DNA from: Hydractinia symbiolongicarpus
Taxonomy: Eukaryota; Cnidaria; Hydrozoa; Anthoathecata; Hydractiniidae
DNA: 64,000 nucleotides
Direction: 5' to 3'
Assembly: GCF_029227915.1 (NCBI RefSeq)
Contig: NC_079885.1
Span: 26,041,001-26,105,000, forward strand
Made by a program: the position numbers and the translations under genes
The notes under the pieces: model-generated
What the model saw: the letters and a program-made list of their open reading frames with translations, nothing else
Databases searched by the model: none
What the model was told of the DNA's origin: nothing
Part shown: positions 12,503 through 25,800 of the stretch, one piece after another
How the letters are laid out: each line of letters starts with the position of its first letter
Position numbering within the stretch: position 1 is the first letter of the stretch

Positions 12503-14760
12503 TCAAATAAAACCTAATCCATTAATATACGGTTTGCACAACCTACAAGGGCAACTTTTTGGATTCCATTTCTTAATTTTTGACTTAAACTCTTGTAACG
12601 TTTCAGATGTTTTTATATTTGATGGTATCATCTGCCACAATTTTGGCGCGAAATTTGAGATAGTTTCAGTGCCATAAGTAGACGTTTTTGCTGTGCGATA
12701 GCAAAGTTATCTTTCATTTCTCAAATTATAAGTGCTACTACGGAACAGAAAAATATCACTTATTATATCAGGTGAGAGTTTGTTTTTAGCTTTATATATT
12801 TCTATAGCTAGTGTTTCAAGATTTTTTTCGTGTATCGTTTTTGATTTATCTCTATGTAACAGTTCCTTAAATGTTGATGTATGGTCACAATAGATTATTC
12901 GAAGTGCTCTTACATGCAGATTATTAATTCTGTTATTCAGTGTTCTATTGTGGAACATCCATATCAAAGGACAGTAACTGAATTGAGAGGTAACAAAAGC
13001 CTTCATAATAACTCTTCTTTTTTAAGTATCCATGTAAGGTGCAACACGCGCTAACGCATGTAGTTTTTGGCTGGTTTTTTGACATAAGTCCGTTACATGC
13101 AAATCAAATTTTAATTTCCGATCAATTTTTATCCCTAACAGTTTCTGTTGGTCACTGTTTTCAATGTACGTGTCTCCAGCTTTTGTATCAAGTGGTAAGC
13201 TAGAAAGAAGATGGCTCTTTGCTTCATTGGCTTTCATACCGTTTTCAGCAAACCATATAAACATTCTTTTTGCTATTTTTTCAAGGTCTTCTACAACTTG
13301 ATTTTTATCAGACCCATACGTATATGGGGTGTTGTCATCTGCGTAGCTAGCTATATCAGTTTCAATCGTTATCAGAAATAAATCTATCAGGAAAACGTTG
13401 AAGAGTAGTGGGCCTAAAATAGACCCTTGTGGCACACCAAATAAAATGTCCAGTAACGTACTAAATGAGTTGTTTATTTTAACTCTTTGTTTCCGGCCAG
13501 TTAAATAGCTATGTATTAATCTCAAAGCATCCTTGTCAAACCCATAAGCGTGCAATTTAGCAATAAGTAAATCGTGATTTATACAGTCAAAAGCTTTAGA
13601 CAAGTCTGTCAATAACGCTGCGTAAGATCCTTTATTATCTAGGCTTTTTTTACATTTTTCGATCATTGCTATAAGGCATTGCTGCGTACTAAAACCTCTC
13701 CGAAAACCACACTGCTGCTTGTTAAAAATAGGTTGAAAAAAAGCTTCAATTTGTTCGTATAAGCATTTTTCGAATATCTTAGAGATATTAGGCAGTATAC
13801 TGACCGGGCGGTAGTTACACTTGTCCGTACGGTCCTCCTTTTTGAAAAATGGAATGACGTCTGCGTTCTTAAGGCTTTTTGGAAAATTGGATTGGTCGAT
13901 GTTATAATTTATGCTATTGCACAAAGAATTTTCCTGTATTGTTTTCGTTGGAATGTCAGACTGCTGTGTAGTTTTATTTTTATCCAAATCTTTAATTTTT
14001 TTTGTAACATCAGATAGGCTGACTCGTCTAAAAGAAAGCTTTTTACCAGACTCGCCATAAAACTGTTTGATTTTGACAACACTTGGATGATTAGCAAATT
14101 TCGATAACGAGGTCTCAATAGATTTATCATTAAAAATATTATCCTTTTGTGGATTTTCATTTAGCTTGATTCTAAGATTGGGAACAAGGTTGCAAAAATA
14201 ATCATTGAAAATCGATGCTATTTCAAGGTCATCAGTGATAGTTTTTCCATTTTCAACTAATGTTATCAGCTCTTTGTTTTTGACTTTCTCAGTAAGGCAA
14301 GGTTTAACTGTGTTCCAGAATTTTTTATTATCTGTAACACTTTTAATCTCTAAATTGTTATAGTAGGTTTCTTTACTTTTTTGTACTAGTTTGACACATT
14401 TATTTCTTTGCTTTTTAAAAGCAGTTTCATTTTCATCGCTTTTGTTTTTTAAGTATTTATTTCTTAGTCTAGATCTAGTCATTATTGCCTTATTTAACTC
14501 TTTATTCATAAAAGATGCTTGGTTGGTTCTCAAATATTTCGTTTTCTTTGGAGCATGTATATTAAGAGTGTTCATGACTTTGTTCAAAGATGCTTCAAGA
14601 TCAATACCTAAGAAATCGGTTTCATTTAACGATTTAAAAAGGTCCCCCCCGGAAAGTTTCATGGTCAAATTTTTTGTAGTCCCTATGGAATTCCCTATGG
14701 AAAAGGTGGAATTGCAAAACGTTATAGGATCTGTACGTGTTTTATGTCGACAAGATAAGA
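12503..14760 (-). pseudogene. 5'-truncated LINE (non-LTR retrotransposon) with RT domain, inactive
   Basis: The minus frame from 14668 to 13022 encodes a reverse transcriptase: linker with NDYFCNLVPNL, fingers/palm with NYRPVSILPNISKIFEK, QCGFRRGFSTQQCLI, LTDLSKAFDCINHDLL (catalytic Asp), GVPQGSILGPLLFN and ASYADD (the YxDD catalytic box). It continues in the same frame past a TAA at 13022-13024, replacing what was most likely a Gln codon, through KAFVTSQFSYCPLIWMFHNR to 12707. A further stop precedes the tail, which ends WNPKSCPCRLCKPYINGLGF at 12503. Upstream, a G/C-run frameshift near 14645 separates the linker frame (DYKKFDHETFR) from the main frame, and the apurinic endonuclease domain is missing altogether. 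The element is therefore a dead, 5'-truncated insertion. The layout suits the Jockey/CR1-like broad group; the clade is not certain. Confidence 0.9.
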
Positions 14761-16377
14761 ATGTTAATTTTTAACTATTAGCTCTTTTTATTAAGAGAAG
14801 GTGATAATTGACTTTTTCATCGTGGGGTCCGTTGTTTATATTTTTGGCCCTAAAATATGGCTTTACATAAGAATTGTTTTGGATGAAAATAAAAACATTT
14901 ATTCACACTTTAACTTATGTAAGCTTCGGGTTTGTTTGAGAATTCTTATAGCAGATTTCAGAAAAGTAAGGGAGCTTTTGAAAGAAAACTCCAAAGTTTC
15001 TTTTGAAGTTGCTTGATCACAATTGCAGCTTGCCAGGACCTTTATACCAACAAATGTATTGCTCCTGCTGTCCAGGAGCTGAGTCCAGTTGGCTAACCGT
15101 TACCCAAACATAAATTATGCGTCTTTAATGTTCTAGTAGCTAGCAGTTTTATAGCTCCATAACTGGAAATATCAGACACGCCAACAAAAGGTAGTTAGGT
15201 AGTATTCCTTTCCAACTTTTATGTACAGCTAAATAGCTAAAAACTAGTTAACAAACCTTAGAACAATCCAAAACTATTATTAAAACGTTGTTACCTAACC
15301 CCCGGTGTTTAAACTGCAGGATTGGTGTCAAAATCTGATCTGGCTTTGATTTTATACCGTAAAAGTCAAAATCTTGGAATTGTTAAAGTTCATAGATACG
15401 CGAGCGAGAACATCATATAAATAAAATGAGTTGTAACTTAGTGTCAACGTCAACGAAGCAATAAACTTCAAGAAAATTATTCCTATTCTTTGCTTTTAAA
15501 CCTTTTAATACTTGATGCAACTCTAATCTTTTTAAACGTGTTCTTACCTTTCTCAAATCAGTTTTAATTACGAAAGAAGCATTTCCACTATGAAAGGGAA
15601 TTCAATAATGTACGTTTTTTGTTTTCTGAGTAATTGAAGATGTCACTGCAGCGTTAACTTGAAAGAAGCAACATTGAATGAAGCGATTTATACATGTTTC
15701 CTCTCTCTCTCTAATACATAAAATCTTAACATAGCGGACATCCTTTTAAGTGGACACCTGTCTACAACGGAAACGTTTCTCGGAAATAAATAAAATGGCG
15801 GTCAAATTCTTTTAACATAACCCCTGTAGTCGATGCTTCAAGGTTCCAATTTACATTAGCACCTACTTTTTTATAGCAGACATGTATGCAGTTTCAAAAT
15901 CTTAACATCTTCAGCCTATTTTTGTTTTTAAATGAAAGATAGCTCATTTAGATTATGTATTGTCTTTTGGTCGTTATTTTCCAAAAAATTATCCTCTTAT
16001 AAACTTAAATTTGTGGACAAAAGGTATGCCATGTAATTTCCAATCAATAAAATACACATTTATTTCATAGGAAATTTCGTCCCAGGACCATAAATTTATC
16101 AAATTATAAGATTACATTTCTTTTTCCCATTAATTACTTAATTTAGTAAAAATCTAAAAATAAAATTTTTTGACAAATTTAATAAGCTATATAAAAGTTA
16201 CAAACTAAAAACTGGAACAGTCGTTCTACCTCCACCCAACCCTTACGCCTTTAATTATAAATAGTAAATCAGGATGCGTAGCTATAGAATTTTTAGGCAT
16301 GCGATGTTTCATGATTTCGAAGATTTCAGGAAACATTTTTTTTTCGGATTCTGCACTGCAATCAGTGCGCACATTAC

Positions 16378-16387
16378 GCGCATGCGC
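16378..16387. promoter_or_regulatory. NRF-1-like palindrome, possible promoter
   Basis: The perfect palindrome GCGCATGCGC is the core of the NRF-1 consensus and stands out in an otherwise CpG-poor region; TATATATTC lies 20 bases further on. It could mark a transcription start of an unrecognised gene, but no exon can be attached to it. Confidence 0.3.
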
Positions 16388-17094
16388 TGTTAGAAGCGCT
16401 TCTAATATATATTCAACAGTTCAATACTGTTCTTTCTCTCTCGCATTGTGTTTTGTGTTTGTCAGGAAGATGTAAAAAAAGAAATTTTTCTTTTTCTCTA
16501 AAATTTTTTTCAAAATTCAGATTCTGAAGTGATTTAACTGTTTACAATTATAGAATTATATTTCTGGTGGCCTGTACAAGTTGTCAGTTTGTGAGCTGCG
16601 GTTTTGTTGGTTTTTGCGGTGGCGAGAGTGAAGACTTTTTTACATTCAACATCAATATTTATCTAGAAATGAATAATTGTGTAAATTTTTTCACTATTTT
16701 TAATATTGTTAAGTATATCTTAAATTTATTTCATTTTACTTTGCCTTAAAGTAGCTAGGTGTCCGAATTTAAATTTCTGTCCTAAATATACTCAGATTTT
16801 ACGATTCTGGCGCGCAAAAACTAAATAAACCGAATAATGATTAATTTTTAATCTGGTTAATCCGTTAAATCAAGCTAAGACCTGCGAAAAGAATAAATAA
16901 CAAAGTATTACATTGGTTGACGTTTACCTCTTATGTGACGAAAAATTCCTCACGATTAAATAATTTGTCCAAGATTATGAAATTTTTATACCCGAAAAAG
17001 TCTCTCGAAAATATCACTCACGCGATAAATTTATTTGTGTTTTACAGCATACTCAGAAAGTATGTTCAGTTAACTTTATGAGATAGAAACAAGT

Positions 17095-17100
17095 AACAAT

Positions 17101-17136
<36 letters not shown>

Positions 17137-17168
17137 AACAATAACAACAACAATAACAACAATAACAA
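17095..17168 (+). repeat. (AAC)n microsatellite, imperfect
   Basis: A run of AAC/AAT triplets of about 75 bp. Confidence 0.9.
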
Positions 17169-20100
17169 AACAGCAACAAAATATATTTTTAGACTTTGGT
17201 TTCCTATTTTATGGTTTCCTGAAATCAAGTCTGAAACTTTGAGATGTTATTCAAATAAAATAAACAAACGAGTCTTGAAATGTGGGAGTAGCTCTTCCAC
17301 AGGTGCTCCAAAGTGACGCCAGCTTGTGTCCACTTTAAAAAAGCCATGTTAATGGCCAATCCGCAAGTTAACCATTCTTTACAAAGAATGAAGAAGTATT
17401 TTTTTGTTTTCTTCCCCGATACTAGTCAATTAGAAACATTTTTTAAAGTTTTGAAATTTTCAAATCTATTTTGAACTTTGGTAAAATGATAGTACTTGAA
17501 ATATTTTCTCAAGAACTTCTAACCACCTATATTTACTGCGTCATTATACAAAGAAAATAATGTGTGGAGGAGAGCTTATGTATAGTTGTTGAATAACACG
17601 TGTGGAGGAGAATGGGTACATAGTTGTTGAATGACAAGACAATGATAATGGGTTATTGTATTATGCTTATTGACTTGTTGTTCCGTTTCTTTACGTAAAT
17701 AATAAACAAACAAACAAACAAGCATCAAACTATGAGACAACAAATATGTGCTTAATAAGCAATTAAATTTTTTCTGCTAACAATAATAATTTGAGCGATT
17801 TGTTAGTTTTCATGAGTGGGGCCATTGCGACTGCTAACACGGGATAATATTAATACTTACTCGAACACTCTTTTACCTTCAGTGTGAAAATAAAAAAGAA
17901 TTCGTTAACGTTTTATGCTTGCCTGATCGGAGCGTACACCTGAAGGTAATTAGCTAGTAAATGTAAAACACGTCCAGGTACCGCGTACAGCATTGATTAG
18001 ACACCCGGACATATCTCTACGTCTTTCTAGTGGAACGCTCATTTGAGAGGAACTCTTATATTAGAATTTGACGTAGGGCTTCTTAATCGATGCATCGCAG
18101 TAAAATATAATTTAGTTTTAACTAATAACAAAAAGTATAAGCAAAGTTAAAATCAATAAAAATAAAGCAGAAAAAAATAATTTAAAAATGAATTAATAAA
18201 TACAAACGAGTCACGTGATTAAATTAAATGTTCATGTTTTGAGGTTGGAAACTTGCCATGTGTTTGGTCAATAAAGACATAGTTGTAATTGTTTCTTGAC
18301 TTAGGATCTAAACATGACTTAAGTTGTGTAAGGAATTGCACAAAAAGTTATAAATACTTACTAGCAGTATAACAATGAGACGTTATATGCGATAGACGTG
18401 TGTTAATGACACCCCTCACAAAGACACATGCGTGCAATACGCGACAGCTATTTGTAAGATTGGCGCTTTTTACGCTGGTTCTAATTTAACATTGACACTT
18501 TTGCGCCAGCTCATCGTCAGTCCCAAAATTTGGTCTAACGACTTTTAAGCTCGCGCTTTACGTCACTTAAAGTAAAACGAAATAAAAAAAAATTCGACAT
18601 TAATTTCATTCGCCTTTGTTCCAAGAGAACTTATACGTTTTGTCAATCTTTTTTAATCTATTCCAGGACAATGACGTGGTTATTGATGCATGTTAATTTT
18701 AAAAAAAATTCCCGTACTTGTTAATATAGAATTTGATGTTGACATAAATTTGGATTGTTCTTGATTCTACATGTGCACCTTCTTATCATTATCCTTACAC
18801 ACGTCAGTGCGATGATTTTTGTTGTATTACGACAACTTGAACATGCCAAGGTGCTGATATAGTGCTTGTGGAAAAAGAGTGAACGTCATTTATGTCAAGA
18901 ATGTGATGACATTTTAGTCATTTTCTTTCTTGCGGTGCTTCATATTCCTTAAGGCATTTTCGGTGATAATTAACCAAATAATACCACCCGCCCCAACCCA
19001 TTATTTTCTTAGGCTTGCCACCCTGTTGAATAGTAAACATGGAGAAATTGATGATGATCAAGTCTAATGAATTTAATAAAATAAAAACAATTAATTACGT
19101 CATGAAATGTCTTGTTTGCAAAAGGATTTAAGGAAATTCTCTTTTTAGGGAGTCCATGACGTCACTTGAGATTATTTGCTACTTGTTTTAGCTTGTAGTG
19201 AGTTGAGGAAATGGCGCAATGGGGTAACAAGCTTAACATTTTAAAAGATTTTAATAATAATAAAGTTTTTTTGGAAGAAACGTGTAGATACGTTATGTAT
19301 ACGTGATTTTTATTCCTTAACAAAGCATTGTTCTGGTGACACACTTTTTAATTCTTCTCAAATGACTGTGTATTATGTCAATATTATAGAACAAGTGTTG
19401 ATATTTGACAAACGTTTCAGCATGCGAAAAAATTATAAAAAGGTACAGAATTATAAGCAGTTTTGTTCTACCAGCTCATAAGAAAAATTAACACCTAAAT
19501 ATGCTCCTAACTCGCTGTTAACACTGTCTTAAAAATGTCGCGTTGTATTTTGACTGTAAAATGTTTTTATCACGTGGTTAAGGACAGCCGGTCAATGCTG
19601 TTCTGAAGTGTTAAGTCCAAATAACAATCCCTCCGGCTAAGCCTTTGCAATTCATGAAAAAGCTATACGTGTTTGTTCTCACTCTTGTAAATGTCATGCG
19701 TATCCGTTCCACACCATGTAAGCTGAAATCAAAAACATTTGTGATCCGTACTCGGTTAGCCTGTAAGCTATAAATTTGTTTTGCAGGATTGTGGTTATAT
19801 GTTGGCATGGATGAAAAGTCATAAACAACACAAAATGTTTGGTAGAGTCGTGGTCATTTTTCTCATTTACATAAAACTTATAAATATATGAATATTATAT
19901 CTTGCATATCAAAATAAAATACGTTTCTATTAATAAGCCGAATTTCTCATCTAAAAAACTTTGAGTTAAAAACGTTTTCACTTACTTACAGCGTAAATTC
20001 TACTTTACGCGTAAAGGTCCAGATACACTGATAAATTTTCGGTAGAGTTAAAGTTCTCTTCTTGTTCCCAGTAAGAGAATTTTAAACTCGTGATAAAGAG

Positions 20101-21063
20101 AAATACGTGCTTTTCTAACAACTTCTTAAAAAATATTTTGAAAATAAAAAAGTGAAAACAATTACTAAAATACAAAAAAATACAAAAATACAATAAAATT
20201 TAAAATGTGTAAAGATGGGATAAAAATATAAAAAAAAATTTGGAGAGAAATTTAAAATATATGTACATGATAAATTGGTCGTGTAAAATACAAGTGCAAT
20301 AACCCTTGTTATATTTATCAAAAAATTCTACGAATTATTTTTAATTGGCCAACTTGTCTTCTAAAAGAGGCATTAAAAATTCCAACAAAAAACTCTTAAA
20401 GGCAAAATCGATATAGTGAATCGCAATTCGAGAAAAATAAAGTAAAGATTGTAAATTGTAAAGAACAAATTAAAAAATGTTTTTATAATGTGCACATTTT
20501 ACACAAAAAAACTAATATACTAAAAAAAAACCCAAAAAAAAACAACAGATGAATTAACAATGATAAATGATAAAGCTTTCGTGAATCACAAAGAAAATTC
20601 CACATTTTGTTTCCAGCTACTACATCTCTATCAGATGGACACATCTGTACGAATTCTTTACTCCTCATAAAAACAAAAATAAGAACAAAAATATTTTCAC
20701 ACGTGCCCTTGTGTTGTTGGAAGGACCTTATTAATTTTGAAACAAAATATTTGCCAAACTAAGCGTTCAACTTTTTTTAACCTTAATAGACACTATTATT
20801 GTAAGTCGTAATATGAAAGAAAACAAAACACATCGCAAAGATAGAAATGGATATAGGCACATTTTAAATCAACATTTTCTGAAAAAACAACCTTTATTTA
20901 GACAGTATTCGCGCTAGCTCAAAAAGTAATGAATGCGGCTGGGTTTGTTTTTAAAGAGACTTCGCAGTTTCGAGAAGCATCAAGTTTTTGTTTCAAAAAG
21001 ACTTTTTTTGCATATGTATTTCAAAATAGGATCTGGTATATCTTCTTTTTACGAAAGAAATTA

Positions 21064-21069
21064 TTTATT
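21064..21069 (-). terminator. Candidate poly(A) signal of the FoxC gene
   Basis: AATAAA on the minus strand about 275 nt after the FoxC stop codon. Another candidate lies near 20890. Neither is confirmed. Confidence 0.4.
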
Positions 21070-21342
21070 TTGGAAATAAAGAAGAAAAACTATATTCTGC
21101 ATGGTTTGTTATTGTACACATTTTATGATGACTCTCTCAAAATTTGTAATTTTTAAATCGTTAAAAACAATCCAGTCACTCTAAAAATATTAAAACACTA
21201 TAAAAAATATTAAAAATAAATTTGTTTTTAAAAGATAAAGAATGAAATATATATATAAAACACAATAAAAGACTTTTATGTTACAAATTCAATCTAAAAT
21301 ATATCTTAATAAGTCCTATATATTCACTAAAAAATCATCTTC

Positions 21343-22794
21343 TCAATATGGGTACGTAGTCGTAACCGGTCTATATGGAGTGTAAAACGAACTTATTCTA
21401 TCTTGCTCGCCAGGAACAGTACCGAAAGTGCTGTATGCAGCAGCATTGATTGGAGGATAGAATTCCGCTCTTCCCTCACCATTAGGAAAAGGACTGTTTG
21501 GTGGTGAGAGAAACCTCGATGGTGATCCATTGTATATTTCGTTTGATGACGAAGCAAGCTCAGATAATCGAGATGCAGCTGAACCACCTGTGTCTCTTGC
21601 GGCTTGTGTCACTGCGGCTAACGTTGCAGCGTCGGTGGAAGAGCCAGTCACTCGTGATATATAGTCCAAAGGAGGAGGGACAGTTGCTGGTAACCCTCTC
21701 TCCGCTGCATATCGAGCAGCTGATACTGAAGAGGAAACATCGCTGAAACTGTAATTCAAGTGGTACTGTAGAAAGCTGGAATCGAGGTTGGTGTAAGACA
21801 TGGTGTGGCTAACATCAGGATATGTCGCCCTTGTGAATGTTTGACCAGCATCGTATATGGTGGTCGTTGATGGAACTTTAGATTCTTTATCGTTCTCCTC
21901 CACCGTAGATGATTTTTCACTGTTGTTATTACTATCAGTGTTATTAATCACGCCGTTGGAGTGAATTTCGTTATGCGCGTGAAAATTCTCTCTCTCCTCA
22001 ACTTTTACCGCCTGTTCATCTTGAGGTGGCTTTTTATCGCTTTCATCAATGACTTCCTCGTGGGTTCGTGTAACCAGTTTTTCATTTTTATGCTGTACCT
22101 CCTCAATGATAGTACTTTCTTGAAGCAGTTTCTCTTGATGGCTGTTCGTCCACAATTTGTGCTGGCTCTCCATCAACACTTCTTTCTCGTCCTCCTCATC
22201 ATCGTCAATATCTCCATCCTCTTTCTTCACATCCTTCTTTCTGAACCGTCTGCGTCTCCTCAAATAGCTGCCGTTTTCGAACATATTTATGGAGTCAGGA
22301 TCTAAGGACCAATAACTACCTTTTCCTGGCTTATTATCATCACGAGGGACTTTAAGAAAACATTCATTCAAGCTAAGGTTATGTCGAATAGAGTTTTGCC
22401 AGCCCTGTTTGTTTTGACGATAATAAGGGAAGCGATCCATAATAAATTGGTAGATGCCACTCAGTGTGAGCTTTTTCTCTGGCGAACTTTGTATGGCCAT
22501 CGATATAAGTGCAATGTATGAATAAGGTGGTTTTACCAACTCTTTCTGTTGAGATTGCATGCCCAACATGGGATATGGAGTGTAATAATGATGATGATAA
22601 TGCGGGTCACCGTACGGGTTTCCAGGGTAGTATGGGCTGGTTATGTTGGCGTAAGTTTGACCGCCACGGTATACACTAGAACGATAATAGTCTGCATAGG
22701 CTTGTGGGTCTTGGCTGTAACTGTAGTAGGGTGTAGGGCAAGCAGAAGCCGCGCTCTCCACCACAGACGATGTTGTGAAAGGTGGAACGTCCAT
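21343..22794 (-). CDS. FoxC: Forkhead transcription factor, FoxC type
   Basis: Complete 483-residue, uninterrupted reading frame. Residues about 87-183 are a forkhead (winged-helix) DNA-binding domain: [16 protein letters not shown], then [14 protein letters not shown], then recognition helix 3 with [15 protein letters not shown] (about 132-146), then [12 protein letters not shown] and [19 protein letters not shown]. The last, basic wing-2 segment with five consecutive Arg followed by a KKDV is characteristic of FoxC rather than FoxD, FoxF or FoxL. The N-terminus (1-80) is rich in Tyr, Pro and His. After the domain come a very acidic stretch (about 193-206), a Ser/Asn-rich linker and a C-terminal tract with [10 protein letters not shown] and SFYTPYRP. 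Expected role: nuclear, sequence-specific regulator of mesodermal or endodermal patterning genes, by family. A single coding exon is usual for FoxC. The start is the first Met in frame. A TTTTTAG immediately upstream of the start (about 22801-22807) could be a splice or trans-splice acceptor of a 5' leader. No neighbouring gene is close. Confidence 0.95.
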   Translation of the reverse strand: MDVPPFTTSSVVESAASACPTPYYSYSQDPQAYADYYRSSVYRGGQTYANITSPYYPGNPYGDPHYHHHYYTPYPMLGMQSQQKELVKPPYSYIALISMAIQSSPEKKLTLSGIYQFIMDRFPYYRQNKQGWQNSIRHNLSLNECFLKVPRDDNKPGKGSYWSLDPDSINMFENGSYLRRRRRFRKKDVKKEDGDIDDDEEDEKEVLMESQHKLWTNSHQEKLLQESTIIEEVQHKNEKLVTRTHEEVIDESDKKPPQDEQAVKVEERENFHAHNEIHSNGVINNTDSNNNSEKSSTVEENDKESKVPSTTTIYDAGQTFTRATYPDVSHTMSYTNLDSSFLQYHLNYSFSDVSSSVSAARYAAERGLPATVPPPLDYISRVTGSSTDAATLAAVTQAARDTGGSAASRLSELASSSNEIYNGSPSRFLSPPNSPFPNGEGRAEFYPPINAAAYSTFGTVPGEQDRISSFYTPYRPVTTTYPY

Positions 22795-22807
22795 ATTTTT
22801 TGCTAAA

Positions 22808-25800
22808 AAGATAAATCAAGTAAAAATTATATATAAAAATTAACTATAATCTTAATGAATCAGTTTTTACGTTTTAACATTTAAACTTTTCTCCCAGTAA
22901 CACGAAAAAATATTTAAAGTTTTCTTTAAAATGAATGAGCAATATGTCAACAAAATATAAATAATACTTTGTGGTGCATTGATTTCAGTTTTGGCGCGAA
23001 AATGTTTTTATTTGCTAAAACCGATGTATTAAATTTCGTTATAGATTATTTCCAGTTTTAAGCTGTATATACTTGTTTTTATATAATTCTTAAAAAAAAA
23101 CGAAAAATAAAAAACATTGGTAAGACGATATAAAAATTATAAAAATAATCTTAAGAAAACAGAAGTTCGGAATTCAAAATAATTCCTGAAATAATTTTTC
23201 ATCCACAATATATTACAAAACTTTTATCTTCTTGTTTAACCTCAATCTTTAAATAACTTTGTTTTGTTATCAGAATCCTTAAAGTTTTTCTAAAATTTAG
23301 GAAAAAATAGACTAATGACAAAATAAACAGAAAAATGTATCCTCACATGTTCTCCCGACAATTGAATGATTTTTAGTTTAGAATACTAAAATCGTCTCGC
23401 TGTGACCTAGCTATACTTCCGTTTCGTTTCGTAGTTCTTCGCAGGCTCTCTGTTTTCATTTGACGGAATCACGTTTTACTCCTTTATAATTAAGCGGATA
23501 AAATATTTAATTAAAAGACAAAAGCTCTTATTTTAGCAAAAAAATAAATTAAAAAAGGTAAACATGTTAACTAAAGAAATTAATATTAGTTAAGACATTT
23601 GATTGCCTAATTAAGTGCTTGGGGATAAATACGGAACTCCCTGTCCGAGTGTTATATTCGTCAACTTAATAATTATATTCTTTTAATTCGCTAACATGGT
23701 TTTTGTACCCCACCAGATATCCTCTTAGGTGAGAAAAGAGATTTAAACCCTCTTGATAACTTTTCTTTGAGACGGAAACACTTAGAAACAATGTGTAACA
23801 AGCTAAAAGACGGATCCTGTAAGTTCTAAATCGACATTAATCTCACACAATTAAAAAAAGAACTCTGTGATCTTTTTAAGAAAAGTGTGATATTTTTTCG
23901 TCTATCTTTTTCTTATTTTTAATTACGTGTGAACACCAGTGGAGTAAGAAAAAACTTTTTTAATTTTTTTTTCTTACATTTTCACAAATTTTAGTAATTA
24001 ATCATTAGGGATTCTTTACAAAGCTGTGCGCAACTGTAGGTGCAATTGTTCTAACGATCCGCAGAAAAATCACACCAGAGAATTTCCAGACATTATTATT
24101 CTGTTTCTTTATCAAAACCTGAGTAGCCAGTCTCAATTACTAACATACAAAGAAATATAACAATAAAAAAATTTGAATGAAAATTGGGTTCATATCATGT
24201 AACATGCGAAATATCAAACATTGAAAAAGGTTCAAACATTGAGAAATGTTTGGACGCGTTATTTCTTCCATTATGAGCCACACACGAGTGTGTCTTCACG
24301 CAACATTCTTTTTTTTTTAATTATATTCTAAAAGAATTATTTGTTTAGCAGATGCACGCTTGCTTCGTTTATGCTTTTTAGTTTTTGTTTTTCTAAACTA
24401 AAATTATCTAAATATGCAAATCCAAAATGATAACAATTTGTTGTTTTCAAAACTCAAGCAGCCCACCCTCTCCCACCTCTTGTCATACAAACTATCTATA
24501 TAATATTACATTTTCTCTTTTAATATTTTTAGACAAACAACATTAGATGAAAAGAACATCAACTTTCGGTAAAGTTCTATTTACAATATCTACAAACCTT
24601 TTGAATAACACCAATGGATCAACAAGATCTTCTTCAAGAACAACAACAATCACAAATTATATATAAACCTTGTGTTGACAGTTAAAATTCAAGAATGAGA
24701 CTTGGTAAATAAAATCACAAATTAATGCAATGCTTATTTTTATTTTTGTCAAGAAAAAAAGTCTTTCTCTGAATAAAAGGTTTGAAAATGAACGATTTTT
24801 AAGAGAGCTTTCTTTTCTTAACAAGAACCTTTCACAGTTTCACGATCTGTCATATTGCGTAGTACACGCTGTGATCTTCCGACTTAACCGTGGTGGTGAA
24901 GAGAAAAGTGTCAATCATTATTTTACGACGATCTACAATATGACGAAAAGACCGCTGTAACATAGGATAATCATTGGTGACAAAATTGTCAAAAACAGTG
25001 ACAAAAATCACGACTTGTTTGATTTTACCGCATCTTTTGGACGAGATCAACACTTTCCGAAAAACATTAATGCACCTTTAAAATATCCACAGCTAAAAAT
25101 AAAAGTTTTAAAAAATGTTTAAACACAACCACTGCGAGTAAAATCATTACGTTTCAATATTAAGATGCTAAATTTTTGTTTAAGTAAACAATTTGTTGAC
25201 TCGCGTGCAAATGTAAACAAAGTTCATACGCCTACTATTGTAAATCGTTTTTTATTCACAGATTTAAATATGCTTTCGACTAGAATGAAATCCCTTCAAC
25301 AGTTCAATTGCAACCCGACACCAACAACGATGCACTGCTAATAGATAAACCCTTAGTAAATAAGACTCGCCATTCTTGCACGCAGCTTTAAAAGGGTAAA
25401 AAAGACTTGCTAAAACTAGTGTAAGTTTTATAATAGAAATATAAAGCAACTAACCTTAATTCTATTTTTGCAGAAATTTGATGACACAAGGTTAAATAAT
25501 ATGTAGTTGGTTGCATTTAAAAATACATTCTTGATGCAACAAAAACAACAACAACAACAACAACAATAACAATAACAAAAATCAGCAATAACAACAACAA
25601 CATCGAAGCAATCAAGAACAACAACAACAAACATAACAATATATTTAAGTTGAAAACCAGCAAATCAGAAAAGACATAAAATGTTGATGTAGGTAAAGAA
25701 ATTGAAGCAGTCAAACAAAGCGCTTGGAAAGAAATCATAAATTGAAAATCGGAACAACGAATCGGAAAAATCGGGAAAAAGAAGCAAAAAATATATTAAT

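Larger units (their letters stand above)
14761..20900. other. Long gene-free stretch
   Basis: No convincing exon. All open frames are short, AT-driven and without domain features. It holds short simple repeats (CT-rich near 15700; AAC repeats near 17.1 kb; AAAC repeats near 17700) and one candidate CpG-containing promoter motif at 16378. The 20.0-20.7 kb part, just downstream of the FoxC gene, is exceptionally A/T-rich. Confidence 0.45.
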
